A stretch of 64,000 bases of DNA from the NCBI GenBank assembly GCA_963786195.1, contig CAWAYH010000002.1:62001-126000 (forward strand), in the 5' to 3' direction. The stretch comes from CAWAYH01 sp963786195 (GTDB taxonomy: Bacteria > Acidobacteriota > Vicinamibacteria > Vicinamibacterales > 2-12-FULL-66-21). Positions 28,282-37,794 of the stretch are shown here, in pieces (the stretch's first letter is position 1; every line of letters begins with the position of its first letter). The notes below the pieces were generated by a model, which searched no databases, was not told the origin of the DNA, and saw only the letters and a list, made by a program, of their open reading frames with translations. Both the position numbers and the translations under genes were made by a program.

Positions 28282-30172
28282 ATGTCGACACCCACCATGA
28301 TGCCCGACGATCGCCGACACCTGTCGCTGCGGCTGTCGGCGATTCAATATACGGTGGCCCTGGTTTTCGCGCTGCTGGGCGTCGCGTTCTGGCTCTTCCA
28401 GGTCGCGCAGCACCAGAGGTTCCTGGAGATGGCCGACAACAACCATCTGCGGAGGCTGCCGCTGCCGGCGCCGCGCGGCGTGTTGTTCGATCGGAACAAG
28501 ACGGTGCTCGTCGAGAACCGGATGACCTACAACATCGCGCTGGTCCGCGAGCAGTCCCGGAACATCGACGAGACGCTGCAGACGCTCGCGCAGGCGACGG
28601 GCGCCGATGTCAACCAGCTGCGCGAGACGGTCAACCGCCGCCGCCGCGAGCCGAGCTATCGGCCGATCGTCCTCATCGAGAATGCCACCGAAGCGCAGGT
28701 CATTGCCTACAAGGCGCGCCAGTGGGAGCTGCCGGGCATCATCTACCAGGACATGCCCGCGCGGCTCTACCCGGCGACCGACATGGCGGCGCATCTGTTC
28801 GGCTATGTCGGTGAAATCAGCGAGGCGCGAGCTCAGGCGGACGGAGTACCTGGGCATCGAAGCGGGCTCCATGGTCGGGAAAGCGGGCGTCGAGCAGGCC
28901 TACAACAAGATGCTCATGGGCACGGACGGCGACCGCCTCGTCGTCGTCAACAGCCGCGGGCGCGAGATGGACGAAGCGCGGAAGCAGGAGCCCGTCGAGG
29001 GGCGAAGGCTCCAGCTCACCATCGACGCCGACGTGCAGCGCGCGACCGAGGAGGGGTTCCGTCACTTCGGGTACAACGGCGCCGCGGTGATTCTGGACCC
29101 GCGGTCGGGCGAAGTGCTCTCGTTCGTGAGCCTGCCGGCTTACGATCCCAACCAGTTCGCGGCGGCATCGACGTCGCGAGCTGGCAGGCGCTGATGACCG
29201 ACAAATTGAAGCCGCTGCAGAACCGCGCGCTGCAGGGCGCGCTATTCGCCGGGGTCGACGTTCAAGATCGCCGTCGCCACGGCGGCGCTGCAGGAAGGGG
29301 TCGTCACGCCGGACTACACGCGTGTTCTGCCCCGGCGGCGCCACGTTCTACGGGCGTTTCTTCAAGTGCCACCTGGCCGGCGGCCACGGCTCGGTCGACA
29401 TGCGGCACGCGATCGAGAAGTCGTGCAACACGTACTTCTACACGCGTCGGCAACATGCTCGGCGTCGACCGGATCCACAAGTGGGCGTCAGCTGCTCGGC
29501 CTCGGCGAGCGCAGCGGCATCGACCTGCCCAACGAGATCAAGGGCCTGGTGCCCTCGACCGAATGGAAGCGGCAGACGACCGGCGAGCAATGGTATCCGG
29601 GCGAGACGATTTCGGTCTCGATCGGCCAGGGGCAGGTGAGCGTGACGCCGATGTCGCTGGCGGTCATGATGATGACCGTCGCCAACGGCGGCACGCGGTA
29701 TACGCCGCACGTGCTGAAGGCGATCGAAGAAGGCGACCAGGACTGGAAGCCGGTGCCGCCACCGCCGCCGCAGTCACGGTGCGAGGATGAAGGAATCGAC
29801 GATCGCGGCGCTGCACGAAGGGCTGTGGATGGTCGTGAACGCCGCGGGAACCGGCGGCCGCGGACGGATCGACGGCTTCAACGTCGCCGGGAAGACGGGC
29901 ACCGCGCAGGTCATGTCGAACGAGGGCGCGAAGGAGCGGCGCGGGCAAGATGGACGTGCGCGACCACGGGTGGTTCGTCTTTTTCGCGCCGCACGACAAG
30001 CCGGAGATCGCCGGCGTCGATCTTCGCCGAGCATGCCGAGCACGGCTACCTCGGCGCGCCCATCGCCAAGTTCGCGATGGAAACCTATTTCGCGAAGAAG
30101 GAAGGCCGTCCGCTGCCGAGCTCGAGAAGCCTGCCGGCGCCGGTGTGGCCATCGCCGCCGCGAATCAACTGA
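28282..30172 (+). CDS. mrdA: Penicillin-binding protein 2 (elongation transpeptidase), multiple frameshifts
   Basis: Class B PBP that cross-links peptidoglycan during elongation. The start is ATG 28282. One TM (YTVALVFALLGVAFWLFQV), a dimerisation domain with LPLPAPRGVLFDRNKTVLVENR, then the transpeptidase domain. The three active-site motifs are all present but in different frames: STFK near 29258-29270 (nucleophile Ser), KSCNTYF near 29417-29440 (SxN) and AGKTGTAQV near 29888-29912 (KTG). At least seven single-base shifts lie between 28836 and 30100, several at runs of G or C. This density, with full motif conservation, points to sequence errors. The C-terminal end is uncertain; the frame of the last conserved block ends at 30172. 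Followed by rodA, its usual partner. Confidence 0.9.
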
Positions 30173-30244
30173 TGCGGCAGCGGATCGCCAGCAGCGCGGA
30201 GCTTCAGCTGCGAACGTCCGCGTCAGGTCCGCCAGTAGAGTGCC

Positions 30245-31357
30245 ATGTTCGAACGCCGTCTCATCTTTCACGTGGACTGGCTGCTGATCGGCCGCCATCC
30301 TGATGCTCGTCGGCGATCGGGGTCGCGATGATTTACAGCACCACCTACGTGACCGTGCCGACGGTGAGGGACAGCCGGGACCCCAGTTCCTGACGCAGCT
30401 CTATGCGATGGGCTCGGGTGTGATCGCGCTCGCCATCTGCCTGGCCATCGACTACCGGAAGCTCGCCGAGGACTCGCTCGTCATCTACGGCGCGCTGATC
30501 GCGCTGCTGATTTTCGTGCTCTTCCGGGGCTCCACGCAGTACAACGCGACGCGCTGGATCGACGTCGGGCCGTTCAACCTGCAGCCGTCCGAGTTCGCGC
30601 GCATGACGATCGCGCTGATGCTGGCCATGTTCTTCGGCGAGAACCGGCGCGGCGCGCAGGAACCCGAGCGATCTGGCCATGGCGGCCATCGTTGCCGCTA
30701 TCCCTTTCCTCCTGATCGCGAAGCAGCCGGATCTCGGTACGGCCGTGACCCTGATTCCCGTATGCTTCGGCATCGCGTATCTGGCCGGGCTGCGGATGCG
30801 GCTGATCGGCGGTGCTGGCGCTGGTCGCGGTGCTGATGGCGCCCGTCGCGTGGAGCTTCGCGCTCAAGGATTATCAGAAGACACGCATCACGACCTTCAT
30901 CGATCCGGAGCAGGACCCCCACGGTGACGGGTACCAGCAACGGCAGGCTCGCATCACGGTGGGATCGGGAGGTCTCACGGGCAAGGGGTTCATGAAAGGC
31001 ACGCAGGGGCAGTACAAGTTCCTGCCGGTCGCCCACAACGATTTCATTTTCTCGGTCCTGGCCGAGGAAAAAGGATTCCTCGGCGTGCTCGTCGCGCTGG
31101 GACTGTATCTGTTCGTGATTTTGAGATCGATCGAGGCGGCCCGGCTGGCCAAGGACCGCATCGGCGCGTATCTCGTGGGAGGAATCATTTCGGGATTTGC
31201 GTTCCAGGTGATCTACAACATCACGATGTCCGCCGGTCTGGCTCCCGTGAAGGGGCTGACGCTGCCGCTCATGAGCTACGGCGGCTCGTCGATGATCGCG
31301 ACACTGGCAGGCTTCGGCCTCATCCTCAACGTGCGGATGAGGCGGTTTACGAACTGA
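30245..31357 (+). CDS. rodA: RodA, SEDS-family peptidoglycan polymerase (multiple frameshifts)
   Basis: Integral membrane glycosyltransferase that works with PBP2. The start is ATG 30245 (MFERRLIFHVDWLL). The reading is restored by removing single extra bases near 30291 and 30310 and correcting shifts near 30380, 30665 and 30812. Family features: STQYNATRWIDVGPFNLQPSEFARM (normally RWI.LG.F..QPSE), the catalytic region QDPHGDGYQQRQARITVGSGGLTGKG, FSVLAEEKGFLG, and C-terminal PLMSYGGSSMIATLAGFGLI. About 370 residues, ten TM helices, as expected. Confidence 0.92.
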
Positions 31358-31515
31358 ACTTTCGCCAACCTTACGGCGGCTGCGAACCAATGATCGATTT
31401 CATACTGCTCGCTCTTGCCACTTTGCTGTCTGCCGGCTGGACCGCAGGCATCGTTGTCGGGCGCGCTCGAGCTGCGGCGGTCGTCCGCAACCGCAGGACA
31501 GTGGAGTTTTGTTCC

Positions 31516-33122
31516 ATGAACAAGGAGATGATCATCTCCTCCAGCGACCACGAGACGCGGGTCGCCATTCTCGAGGACGACCAGGTCGTCGAGGTCTTCA
31601 TCGAGCGCGAGCGGCAGCGCGGCGTGGTCGGCAATATCTACAAGGGCCGGGTGTCCAAGGTGCTGCCCGGCATGCAGTCTTCCTTCGTCGAGGTCGGCCT
31701 CGAACGTGACGCCTTCCTCTACGTCTCCGAAGTCGTCAACACCGTAGCGGAGTTCGAACGCCTCGCCGGCGACGAGGACGAGGACGAGGCGCCGGAGCCG
31801 GCCGCGAACGGCGCCGACGCCGCAGGCCGCGGCGGCGCCCGGCGGCAACGGCCGCGGCGAGCGTCCCAAAGAGCGATCGAGGGACCGGGATCCGGGCGCC
31901 CGCGCCGAAGATCGAGGATCTCCTCAAAGAGGGCCAGGAAGTCCTGGTCCAGGTCGTGAAGGAGCCGCTCGGGACCAAGGGCGCCCGGCTCACGTCCCAC
32001 GTCACGATGCCGGGCCGGTTTCTGGTGTTCATGCCCACGGTCGATCACGTCGGCGTGTCGCGCAAGATCGAATCCCGCGAGGAGCGCGGCCGCCTGCGGG
32101 GCATCGTCCGCGAGTTCCGCGAGCAGCACGGCTTCACCGGCGGCGTCATCATCCGCACCGCCGCGTCCGGCCGCTCGAAGGAGGACATCGTCAGCGACCT
32201 CTCGTACTTCCACCAGGTCTGGACGGAGATCCGCCAGAAGATGGACGCGCACCGCGCCGCCGGCGCTGCTGTTCCAGGAAGAGAGCCTCGTCACCAAGCT
32301 GCTCCGCGATCTCCTGACCGACGACTACTCGGCCATCCGGATCGACAACGCAGCAAGAGCATCGGCGCGTGCTGACGCTGATCGAGCGCATCATGCCGAA
32401 CCTGCTGCCGCGCGTGAAGCTGTACACGAAGGACTATCCGATCTTCGAGGAATACGGCGTTCAGGCGGAGATCGACAAGGCGCTGCGCAGCAAGGTGTGG
32501 CTCAAGTCGGGCGGCTACCTCGTGATCAACCAGACGGAGGCGCTCGTCGCGATCGACGTCAACACCGGCCGGTACGTCGGCAAGCGCACGGGCCGTCTCG
32601 AGGACACGATCGTCAAGACGAACCTGGAGGCCGTGAAGGAGATCGTCCGCCAGCTCCGGCTCCGCGATCTGGGCGGCATCATCGTGCTCGACCTGATCGA
32701 CATGGAGGAGAAGAAGAACCGGCAGCGCGTGTTCCAGGAAGTGGAGAAGGAGCTGCGCAAGGATCGGTCGCCGTCGAAGGCGATTCAGGTGTCGGACTTC
32801 GGGCTGGTGATCGTCACGCGCAAGCGCGTGAAGCAGAGCCTCGAGCGGCTGCTGACCGAGCCGTGCCCCTACTGTTCGGGATCAGGATCGATCAAGTCGA
32901 GCTCGACGATTTGCTACGGAGATTCTCGCGGAGATGAAGAAGATTGGCTCGGAGCTCGACGGCAGGGGCGTCATCCTGCGCGTCAACCCGGACATCGCGC
33001 GGGCGCTGAAGGAAGAGGAAAGCGCGGTGCTGCGGGACCTGCAGCAGACGCTCGGCAAGCCGGTCACCATCAGGCCAGACATGCACCTGCATCACGAGCA
33101 GTTCGACGTGATGGCGACCTGA
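31516..33122 (+). CDS. rng: Ribonuclease G/E family endoribonuclease (multiple frameshifts)
   Basis: Single-strand RNA endonuclease. The start is ATG 31516 (MNKEMIISSSDHETRVAILE) after GGAG; a hydrophobic stretch encoded at 31390-31515 in the same frame is probably not translated. The S1 domain (GNIYKGRVSKVLPGMQSSFVEVGL) carries an unusually long acidic and Gly/Ala-rich insert (DEDEDEAPEP...). The DNase I-like catalytic domain has AIDVNTGRYVG and VLDLIDMEEKKNR (the two metal-ligand Asp). The zinc-link motif is CPYCSGSG, and the C-terminus is a small RNase-G-like domain. Frame breaks occur near 31830-31860, 32268, 32350 and 32900. Length about 535 residues, closer to RNase G than to RNase E. 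Downstream of the mrd genes as rng often is in mre loci. Confidence 0.9.
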
Positions 33123-33673
33123 CGAAATGGAAAATGGTAAAGGGAAAAGGGACAAGGGATTGCCTTCTCCCTTGTCCCTTCTGCCTCTTCCTTTAGATGT
33201 GCGGCGCCTGAGGCCGGCAGGTGGATCAGGTAGTGGTTCCCACCCTTGTTGAACCACACCCTGACGTAGTCGTTGCCCTTCAGCGTCTGCACCTTCGAGC
33301 CGCCGGACGGCGGCGGCGGATCCTTCACGACCATCTTGAGCTCGGCCTGCGGGACGATGCTCACGACTTCCCGGGCCTTGACGGCGCCCCCCTGCGCGAA
33401 CTCGACATAGCGCTCGAGGTTCTCGCTGATCCCGACGACGGGCTGCGTTTCCTGGGCCGTCACCTTGACCTGGTACGTCCCGGCAGGCAGTGGCTTCCCG
33501 TCTGCTGATACACCCTTGGGTAACCGGACGGAGCCGAGCACCAGATCACCGGTTGGCGCCGTCGGCGCGCCTGCCTGCGGCGGCTGCTGGTTCGGCGCGG
33601 TGTGCTGCGCACGAGCCTCGCTGGCGCACAGCGCCCCGGCCATGATCCCCACCAGAATCCACTGCTTCTTCAT
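33092..33673 (-). CDS. Exported protein of unknown function
   Basis: The start is ATG 33673 (MKKQWILVGIMAGALCASEARA), a clear signal peptide. The mature part begins with a Pro/Gln/Ala-rich stretch, then a beta-rich domain: LVLGSVRLPKGVSADGKPLPAGTYQVKVTA, YVEFAQGGAVKAREVVSIVPQAELK and NDYVRVWFNKGGNHYLIHLPAS. The pattern resembles other acidobacterial exported beta-sandwich proteins. The frame runs on to 33092, through the hairpin at 33147-33180 and into the 3' end of rng, which is unlikely to be real. A TAA at 33193-33195 in the next frame is the likely true stop if one base is wrong near 33205. Confidence 0.65.
   Translation of the reverse strand: MKKQWILVGIMAGALCASEARAQHTAPNQQPPQAGAPTAPTGDLVLGSVRLPKGVSADGKPLPAGTYQVKVTAQETQPVVGISENLERYVEFAQGGAVKAREVVSIVPQAELKMVVKDPPPPSGGSKVQTLKGNDYVRVWFNKGGNHYLIHLPASGAAHLKEEAEGTREKAIPCPFSLYHFPFRQVAITSNCS
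33147..33180. terminator. Bidirectional terminator hairpin between rng and the convergent exported-protein gene
   Basis: AAGGGACAAGGGA (33147-33159) and TCCCTTGTCCCTT (33168-33180) form a perfect 13-bp stem with an 8-base loop, 25 bases after the rng stop codon. A pyrimidine-rich tail follows. It lies between convergent genes and could end transcription from both sides. The GGGAAAAGGGACAAGGGA sequence that forms its left arm recurs at 53955-53975. Confidence 0.65.
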
Positions 33674-34054
33674 AGCGACACTCTCCTGCACGAACTCGAT
33701 CGTCCTTCGTTTGCCGTCTGTCAGAGGCCGTCTTTTCGGGGACCGCGACGGCCCGAGCGATTATATCGGCTTTGCGGCGCCACGGGTCCACGGGAACGGG
33801 AGCAAGGAAAGTGCCAATCCGTGCGACCGGTCGGCGCGAAGTTTTCCCCGTATTCAGAAGAGTTTAGGGGCATGTCGCAAGACGACGTCCCTGCAATTCC
33901 GTCGCGAAACCCGACAGTTCGTGGGTTGAGGCTAGACGTCTCGTTTCACGGCGCGAACGAGCATCGCGAGCGAGCCACGCGAAAGGAGCGCGCCGGCGAA
34001 GCGGCGCGGGAGAGAGCGTGTGGGGGAGTCCGAAGGGCGACGCCCCTCGGAAGA
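33674..34054. other. Intergenic region with promoter-like and terminator-like elements
   Basis: No credible gene is seen. On the minus strand TATAAT (33765-33760) lies about 87 bases upstream of the exported-protein gene and is its likely -10 box; no good -35 was found. Near the other end a hairpin at 34029-34051 follows the DUF4097 gene. The middle part (about 33890-34020) is rich in GCGCGAACGAGC and GCGAAGCGGCGCGGG, a REP-like composition. Confidence 0.45.
34029..34051 (-). terminator. Hairpin at the 3' end of the DUF4097 gene
   Basis: TCCGAAGGGC and GCCCCTCGGA flank a GAC loop with one mismatch. On the minus strand the stem begins three bases after the stop codon of the gene at 34055-35107. 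No T-run follows, so it is a Rho-type or stabilising hairpin. Confidence 0.5.
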
Positions 34055-35107
34055 CTACCGTTTCGTGATGACGATCGACCCCGAGAAGGTCGTCAGATCG
34101 AGGACCGCACTGCCGTCGCCGTAGCGGCCGCGCATCCCCCGCTGGCGACCGCGTGCCGCGCTGCCGCCTTCGAGGGTGATCGGCACGTCGGACCTGACCG
34201 ATCCGCTGAACGAGGTCGCTTCGACGGTGAAGCCCGTGGAGCCCGCAATCGCAAGCCGGACCTCGCCGGAATGCGAGGTGAACTCGTAGCGGCCGTTCGG
34301 CGCGAGCTCGCCCGTGAACTGCGCGCGGCCGCTGATCGACTGGATCTTCACGCGGCTGCAGTGGACGTCTTCGACGATGACGTTGCCGCTGATCGATCCG
34401 AGCTCGAGGCTCTCCGCGGTCACCTTGCGGATCTGGACGAGCCCGCTGACGCTGGATGCGTCGAGCGCCCCCTCGATGCGCGCGTCGGTCAGATCGATAT
34501 CGCCGGAAATCGTTCTCACGTGCGCGATGCGCGCGCTGTTGGCGATCGACACCGCGCCGCTCACCGATTCCAGCGACAGCTCGCCCTGGATGTCCCTGAC
34601 CGAGATGCTGCCGGAGATGGATTTGACGATGACGCGCGTCCCGGCGGGCGCGCTCACGTTGAATGCGACCGAGACGCTGATGTTGCGGCGGCCCTGGCGA
34701 CGCAGCTCGTCCGAGTCGGGGTAGCGCGTCCTGACTTCGGCGCGGTTCGCGCGTTCGACGATGTCCACCTGCACGAACGGCAGCGACGCCTTCGCCTCGT
34801 CGACGGTCTCGCCGCGGGCTGTCTTGATGACTTCGATCGTCGCGCTGTTGCCGCCGCCGCGCGTGACGACGATATCTCCCGCGATGTTCGTGAGCACGAG
34901 CTCGCCGTTCGCGCCGATATTGACGGTCTTCGTGAAGCGCTCGGTCTGGGTTTCCCTCTGGCTCGGGCGCTGATAGCGTTCGACGCGCTTGACCGTTTCA
35001 CGGACACGCGTGATCGCGGCGATGCGTTCGGGGTACACCTGCGCCGAAACGGGGGCGGCGGGTCCCGCGACAACCAACAACGCTAGCAAGCTGCACAACC
35101 GGCGCAT
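34055..35107 (-). CDS. Exported DUF4097-family beta-helix-like protein
   Basis: The start is ATG 35107 (MRRLCSLLALLVVAGPAAPVSA, signal peptide). The mature protein of about 325 residues has the repeating strand pattern of DUF4097: GELVLTNIAGDIVVTRG, VKSISGSISVRDIQGELSLESVSGAVSI, RTISGDIDLTDARIEGALDASSVSGLVQI, LGSISGNVIVEDV and SGEVRLAI, about eight rungs with a Ser-Gly turn in each. Such proteins often lie next to sigma/anti-sigma pairs, as here (anti-sigma at 35182, sigma at 36020, same direction), so it is probably part of that regulon or operon. Function is unknown. Confidence 0.85.
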   Translation of the reverse strand: MRRLCSLLALLVVAGPAAPVSAQVYPERIAAITRVRETVKRVERYQRPSQRETQTERFTKTVNIGANGELVLTNIAGDIVVTRGGGNSATIEVIKTARGETVDEAKASLPFVQVDIVERANRAEVRTRYPDSDELRRQGRRNISVSVAFNVSAPAGTRVIVKSISGSISVRDIQGELSLESVSGAVSIANSARIAHVRTISGDIDLTDARIEGALDASSVSGLVQIRKVTAESLELGSISGNVIVEDVHCSRVKIQSISGRAQFTGELAPNGRYEFTSHSGEVRLAIAGSTGFTVEATSFSGSVRSDVPITLEGGSAARGRQRGMRGRYGDGSAVLDLTTFSGSIVITKR

Positions 35108-35129
35108 GGTGGCTCTCAGATTTCCTGAC

Positions 35130-35172
35130 GTCCGGCTAAAGCCGGACACTACTCGTCCGACTGAAGCCGGAC
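35130..35172. repeat. Two GTCCGGCT-type palindromes
   Basis: GTCCGGC-TAAA-GCCGGAC (35130-35147) is a perfect 7-bp hairpin and GTCCGACTGAAGCCGGAC (35155-35172) is a second copy with one mismatch. Each is followed by ACTAC. They lie between the anti-sigma and DUF4097 genes within the transcript and resemble small REP-type elements. Confidence 0.65.
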
Positions 35173-35181
35173 ACTACACGT

Positions 35182-35925
35182 CTACGACTTGTTGATGCCC
35201 TCGACGACCTGGGCGGCCCCTGCCGCGTTGCCCTTTCGCATCTCGTTCATGAGCGAGATCGTGTCCTGGAGCAGCGCGACCTTCCGTTTGAGCGCGTCGA
35301 ACAGGCTGGCCTGCGCCACGGGGCTGTGCGGTTCCAGCTTCAGCGCCGCGCGGCTCTCGGCGATCGCCTGATCGATGATCTGGCTGTTCTTTTCCAGCGT
35401 GGCCGCCGTCACGGGATCCAGCGACTCCCGATAACCCTTTGCCGCTTCCTCCAGCTTGGTGATGCCGCGCTGATAGAGGACATCGGCCTCCTGCAGATCC
35501 GCCTCGGCACTCAGGACGGAGGGGCCACCCGCGCTGCCGGCCGCGTTTTCGGCCGTCGTGCCGGACGTCGCGGGTTCGGTCCGCCGGAGACCTGACAGGA
35601 GCATCAGGGCGGCGCCGACCGCCACGATGAGCGAAGCCGCGATCGCGAGGATCGCGACGTGCCGCCTGCCGAAACTGACCGACGCGGGCCGATCGTGCAC
35701 GACGCCAGACTGCCGCAGGTGTCCCGCGATCTGCAGCCAGATGTGATCCGGGGGCGTCAGGTTGTCCAGCGACTCCGCGGTGTTCCGAATGTGCTGGAGA
35801 TCGTCGGTCAACGCACGGCACGCGTCACACCGATCGAGATGCTGCCGGAGCTCCGCCTGCCGGATCGCCCCGAGCGTTCCGTCAACGAACTCCTGAATCG
35901 CGTCTCTCGCCCGCGCGCACTGCAT
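35182..35925 (-). CDS. Anti-sigma factor with zinc-finger (zf-HC2) domain
   Basis: Protein of 247 residues. The N-terminal anti-sigma domain has the zinc motif LRQHLDRCDACRAL (HxxxCxxC, residues about 28-37). One TM (VAILAIAASLIVAVGAALMLL, about 90-110) is followed by a periplasmic part that is mostly helical (ADLQEADVLYQRGITKLEEAAKGYRE ... SQIIDQAIAESRAALKLEPHSPVAQASLFDALKRKVALLQDTISLMNEM). It should hold the sigma factor encoded upstream at the membrane. The long helical sensor part could bind a partner such as the DUF4097 protein (inference). Confidence 0.9.
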   Translation of the reverse strand: MQCARARDAIQEFVDGTLGAIRQAELRQHLDRCDACRALTDDLQHIRNTAESLDNLTPPDHIWLQIAGHLRQSGVVHDRPASVSFGRRHVAILAIAASLIVAVGAALMLLSGLRRTEPATSGTTAENAAGSAGGPSVLSAEADLQEADVLYQRGITKLEEAAKGYRESLDPVTAATLEKNSQIIDQAIAESRAALKLEPHSPVAQASLFDALKRKVALLQDTISLMNEMRKGNAAGAAQVVEGINKS

Positions 35926-35937
35926 CGGTAAACCCAG

Positions 35938-36001
35938 TTATCGGTTATCGGTTATCGGTTATCGGTTATCGGTTATCGGTTATCGGTTATCGGTTTTTTG
36001 G
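35938..36001. repeat. Perfect heptamer array (GGTTATC) between sigma and anti-sigma genes
   Basis: About eight head-to-tail copies of CGGTTAT, ending in a T-run and GGTATCGG. The array fills the gap between the sigma stop codon (36020) and the anti-sigma start (35925), so it is inside the bicistronic message. Its copy number would set the spacing between the two genes. The unit also builds the inverted repeat at 28094-28268. Confidence 0.9.
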
Positions 36002-36019
36002 TATCGGTCCTGTGAGCGT

Positions 36020-36583
36020 CTACCTCCCTAGCAAGACCCTGAGCCGCAACCGCGCTTTGTGCACCTGAGACTTCGACGTTCCCTCAGCAATGCCCAGCGC
36101 GTCGGCGACCTCGCGATGTTCGAGCCCTTCCACGTCGTGCAGCACGAAAGCCGCCCTGCACCCGGGTGGCAGCTGCGCGAGCGCCCGTTCGAGGTCCATT
36201 TTCGTCACCGTCTGCTCCGCCAGCCCTCGGCTCCCCGCGTCGAAGAGCGTCGGCTCGTCGTCGAGCGAGTCGGTCATCTGCAACGCGCGCCCGGCCCGGC
36301 TTCGAAGATAGTCGAGACAGAGGTTGGTCGCCAGACGATACAGCCAGGTGCCCAGCGCCGAGTCGCCACGGAAGCTCTCCAGCTTGCGGTGGGCCGTCAG
36401 GAAGATCTCCTGGAGCAGGTCCTCCGCGTCCGCCGGGTTGCCGAGCATCCGGCAAGCGAGGCTGTAGAGACGTCCGGAGTGCGTCCTGTAGACCTCCTCG
36501 AACGCAATCAGGTCGCCCTGACGGCACCGCTCGACCAGCGCCAGCTCGTCCTGGCGTGCCCCCGGTCCGGCTTGTCCTGTCAC
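36020..36583 (-). CDS. ECF-type RNA polymerase sigma factor
   Basis: Group IV sigma factor of 187 residues. Region 2 (about 28-98): YRTHSGRLYSLACRMLGNPADAEDLLQEIFL and RGDSALGTWLYRLATNLCLDYLRSR. Region 4 (about 130-185): LERALAQLPPGCRAAFVLHDVEGLEHREVADALGIAEGTSKSQVHKARLRL. No region 3, as expected. It is the first gene of the transcript that continues to the anti-sigma and DUF4097 genes. The target promoters are unknown; the promoter at 57799 has a GGAACTT motif of the kind used by some ECF factors. Confidence 0.95.
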   Translation of the reverse strand: MTGQAGPGARQDELALVERCRQGDLIAFEEVYRTHSGRLYSLACRMLGNPADAEDLLQEIFLTAHRKLESFRGDSALGTWLYRLATNLCLDYLRSRAGRALQMTDSLDDEPTLFDAGSRGLAEQTVTKMDLERALAQLPPGCRAAFVLHDVEGLEHREVADALGIAEGTSKSQVHKARLRLRVLLGR

Positions 36584-36637
36584 GTTAGACGACCCGAGAC
36601 CCGCGTCACGTTGCCCGCCCCGCCATTTCCCAACGGT

Positions 36638-36967
36638 TTACGTGGTTTTTCGCCGTGCGGTTCGTGGCCGGGTCGCGCGCGGGCGGCGGTTGGGCGACCA
36701 CCTGCGCTCGCGGAAATCGCGGATCCGGGACCCGGACACGAGGACGCCTTCCGCCCTCAACAACGCGCGCTTCAACTCGAGGTTGCCGCCATAGCCGCCA
36801 AGTCCGCCCGCGGCGGCAATCACCCGGTGGCAGGGCACATCGCGTTCGCGGCAGTCGCGCATGATGTTGCCCACGGCCCGCGCGGCGCGCGGACGTCCCG
36901 CAACCGCCGCGACGTCGCCGTAAGTCGCCACGCGTCCCGGCGGGATCCGCCGGACGACTGTCAACAC
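36638..36967 (-). CDS. Alkyltransferase-like / O6-methylguanine-DNA methyltransferase domain protein
   Basis: About 109 residues, only the C-terminal DNA-binding/alkyltransferase domain. Motifs: VRRIPPGRVATYGDVAAVAG (helix-turn-helix wing region), RAVGNIMRDCRERDVPCHRVI and GGLGGYGG. The PCHR motif keeps the acceptor Cys, so repair activity is possible, unlike alkyltransferase-like proteins in which Trp replaces it. The C-terminal tail is strongly basic (RRPRATRPRTARRKTT). The start is uncertain: GTG 36967 gives VLTVVRRIPPGR; earlier codons would overlap the stop of the beta-barrel gene at 36988. Confidence 0.85.
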   Translation of the reverse strand: MLTVVRRIPPGRVATYGDVAAVAGRPRAARAVGNIMRDCRERDVPCHRVIAAAGGLGGYGGNLELKRALLRAEGVLVSGSRIRDFRERRWSPNRRPRATRPRTARRKTT

Positions 36968-36987
36968 ACGGTGGGTAAAATCGTACT

Positions 36988-37734
36988 CTAGAACAGGATC
37001 CGCAGGCCCCCGCCGACGTAGACACCGCCCGCATCGACCGAGATCGTCCGGTTCGGCCCCGCATCCAAATCGACGCTCGCCTTTGCGAACCGGATGATGC
37101 CGCCGGCGCCGATGTTGCGGCTGAACATCCAGGCGATGTCGGCGCCGGCGTTGAACGCGGGCGCCGACGATTTCTCGCTTCGCGTCTGCGCCGACGCGAA
37201 CGTCGCCGTGTCGAACGGGAAGGTCTCGGAAATCTGGACCGCCGTCACGAGGTCCTGCTCGACGTTGAAGAACGATGGTCCCGCCGAGAGCACGACGCGG
37301 ACGGGGCCCGCGTTCCACATGTACATCACCTGGACGTGCACCGCCGTTTCCTTCCGGGCGATGCCCGTCGCGTCGCCGGTCACCTCGCGGGGCTGGTTGA
37401 AGACGAACGGATGCGGGAAGCTCGACGTCGTGTGCGCCACGTCGTCGCGTGTGAAGTACGAGAACGCCACCCCCGCCCCGAGGTTCTTCCAGAGACGGTA
37501 GCCCACCCCGGCGTCGAACACGAATCCACTGTCGACAGCGTAGTCGACGTCGGTCGACCCGGTCTCCTGATTGGAATCGAAGGTGAAATGGTCGCTGAAA
37601 TCGTGGCTCGACGGCTGGAATGCGCCGTTGACGCTGATGAACACGCGCTCCGTCCAGGTCTGCGCCGCGGCTTGCGCGGCCGCAGCCAGCACCATGGCCG
37701 AACACAAGACGATCGTTCGCGTTCTGCGCATCAT
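36988..37734 (-). CDS. Outer-membrane beta-barrel protein
   Basis: About 248 residues from ATG 37734 (MMRRTRTIVLCSAMVLAAAA, signal peptide). The mature protein is a small barrel: TWTERVFISVNGAFQPSSHDF, FVFDAGVGYRLWKNLGAGVAFSYF, VHVQVMYMWNAGPVRVVLSAGPSFFNV, and the C-terminal strand VYVGGGLRILF ending in Phe. It resembles the OmpW/opacity-porin class in spacing, but no family can be assigned safely. A terminal insertion signal is present. Confidence 0.7.
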   Translation of the reverse strand: MMRRTRTIVLCSAMVLAAAAQAAAQTWTERVFISVNGAFQPSSHDFSDHFTFDSNQETGSTDVDYAVDSGFVFDAGVGYRLWKNLGAGVAFSYFTRDDVAHTTSSFPHPFVFNQPREVTGDATGIARKETAVHVQVMYMWNAGPVRVVLSAGPSFFNVEQDLVTAVQISETFPFDTATFASAQTRSEKSSAPAFNAGADIAWMFSRNIGAGGIIRFAKASVDLDAGPNRTISVDAGGVYVGGGLRILF

Positions 37735-37794
37735 GACTCCGGTGCGAGAGCCTTCCAAAGTTATCCGTGTTGTCCGTGGTTCGTGTTGTCCGGC

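Noticed and set aside
28282..30172. Pseudogenisation of mrdA
   Set aside because: rodA, rng and other essential or conserved genes nearby are broken at similar density with all motifs kept, which points to sequence error.
31390..31515. N-terminal hydrophobic extension of the RNase G gene
   Set aside because: RNase G proteins start at the MNKEMIIS-type block; GGAG before ATG 31516 supports the shorter form, although a small separate membrane peptide cannot be fully excluded.
35938..36001. Possible CRISPR array
   Set aside because: The repeat unit is seven bases without spacers; it is a microsatellite.
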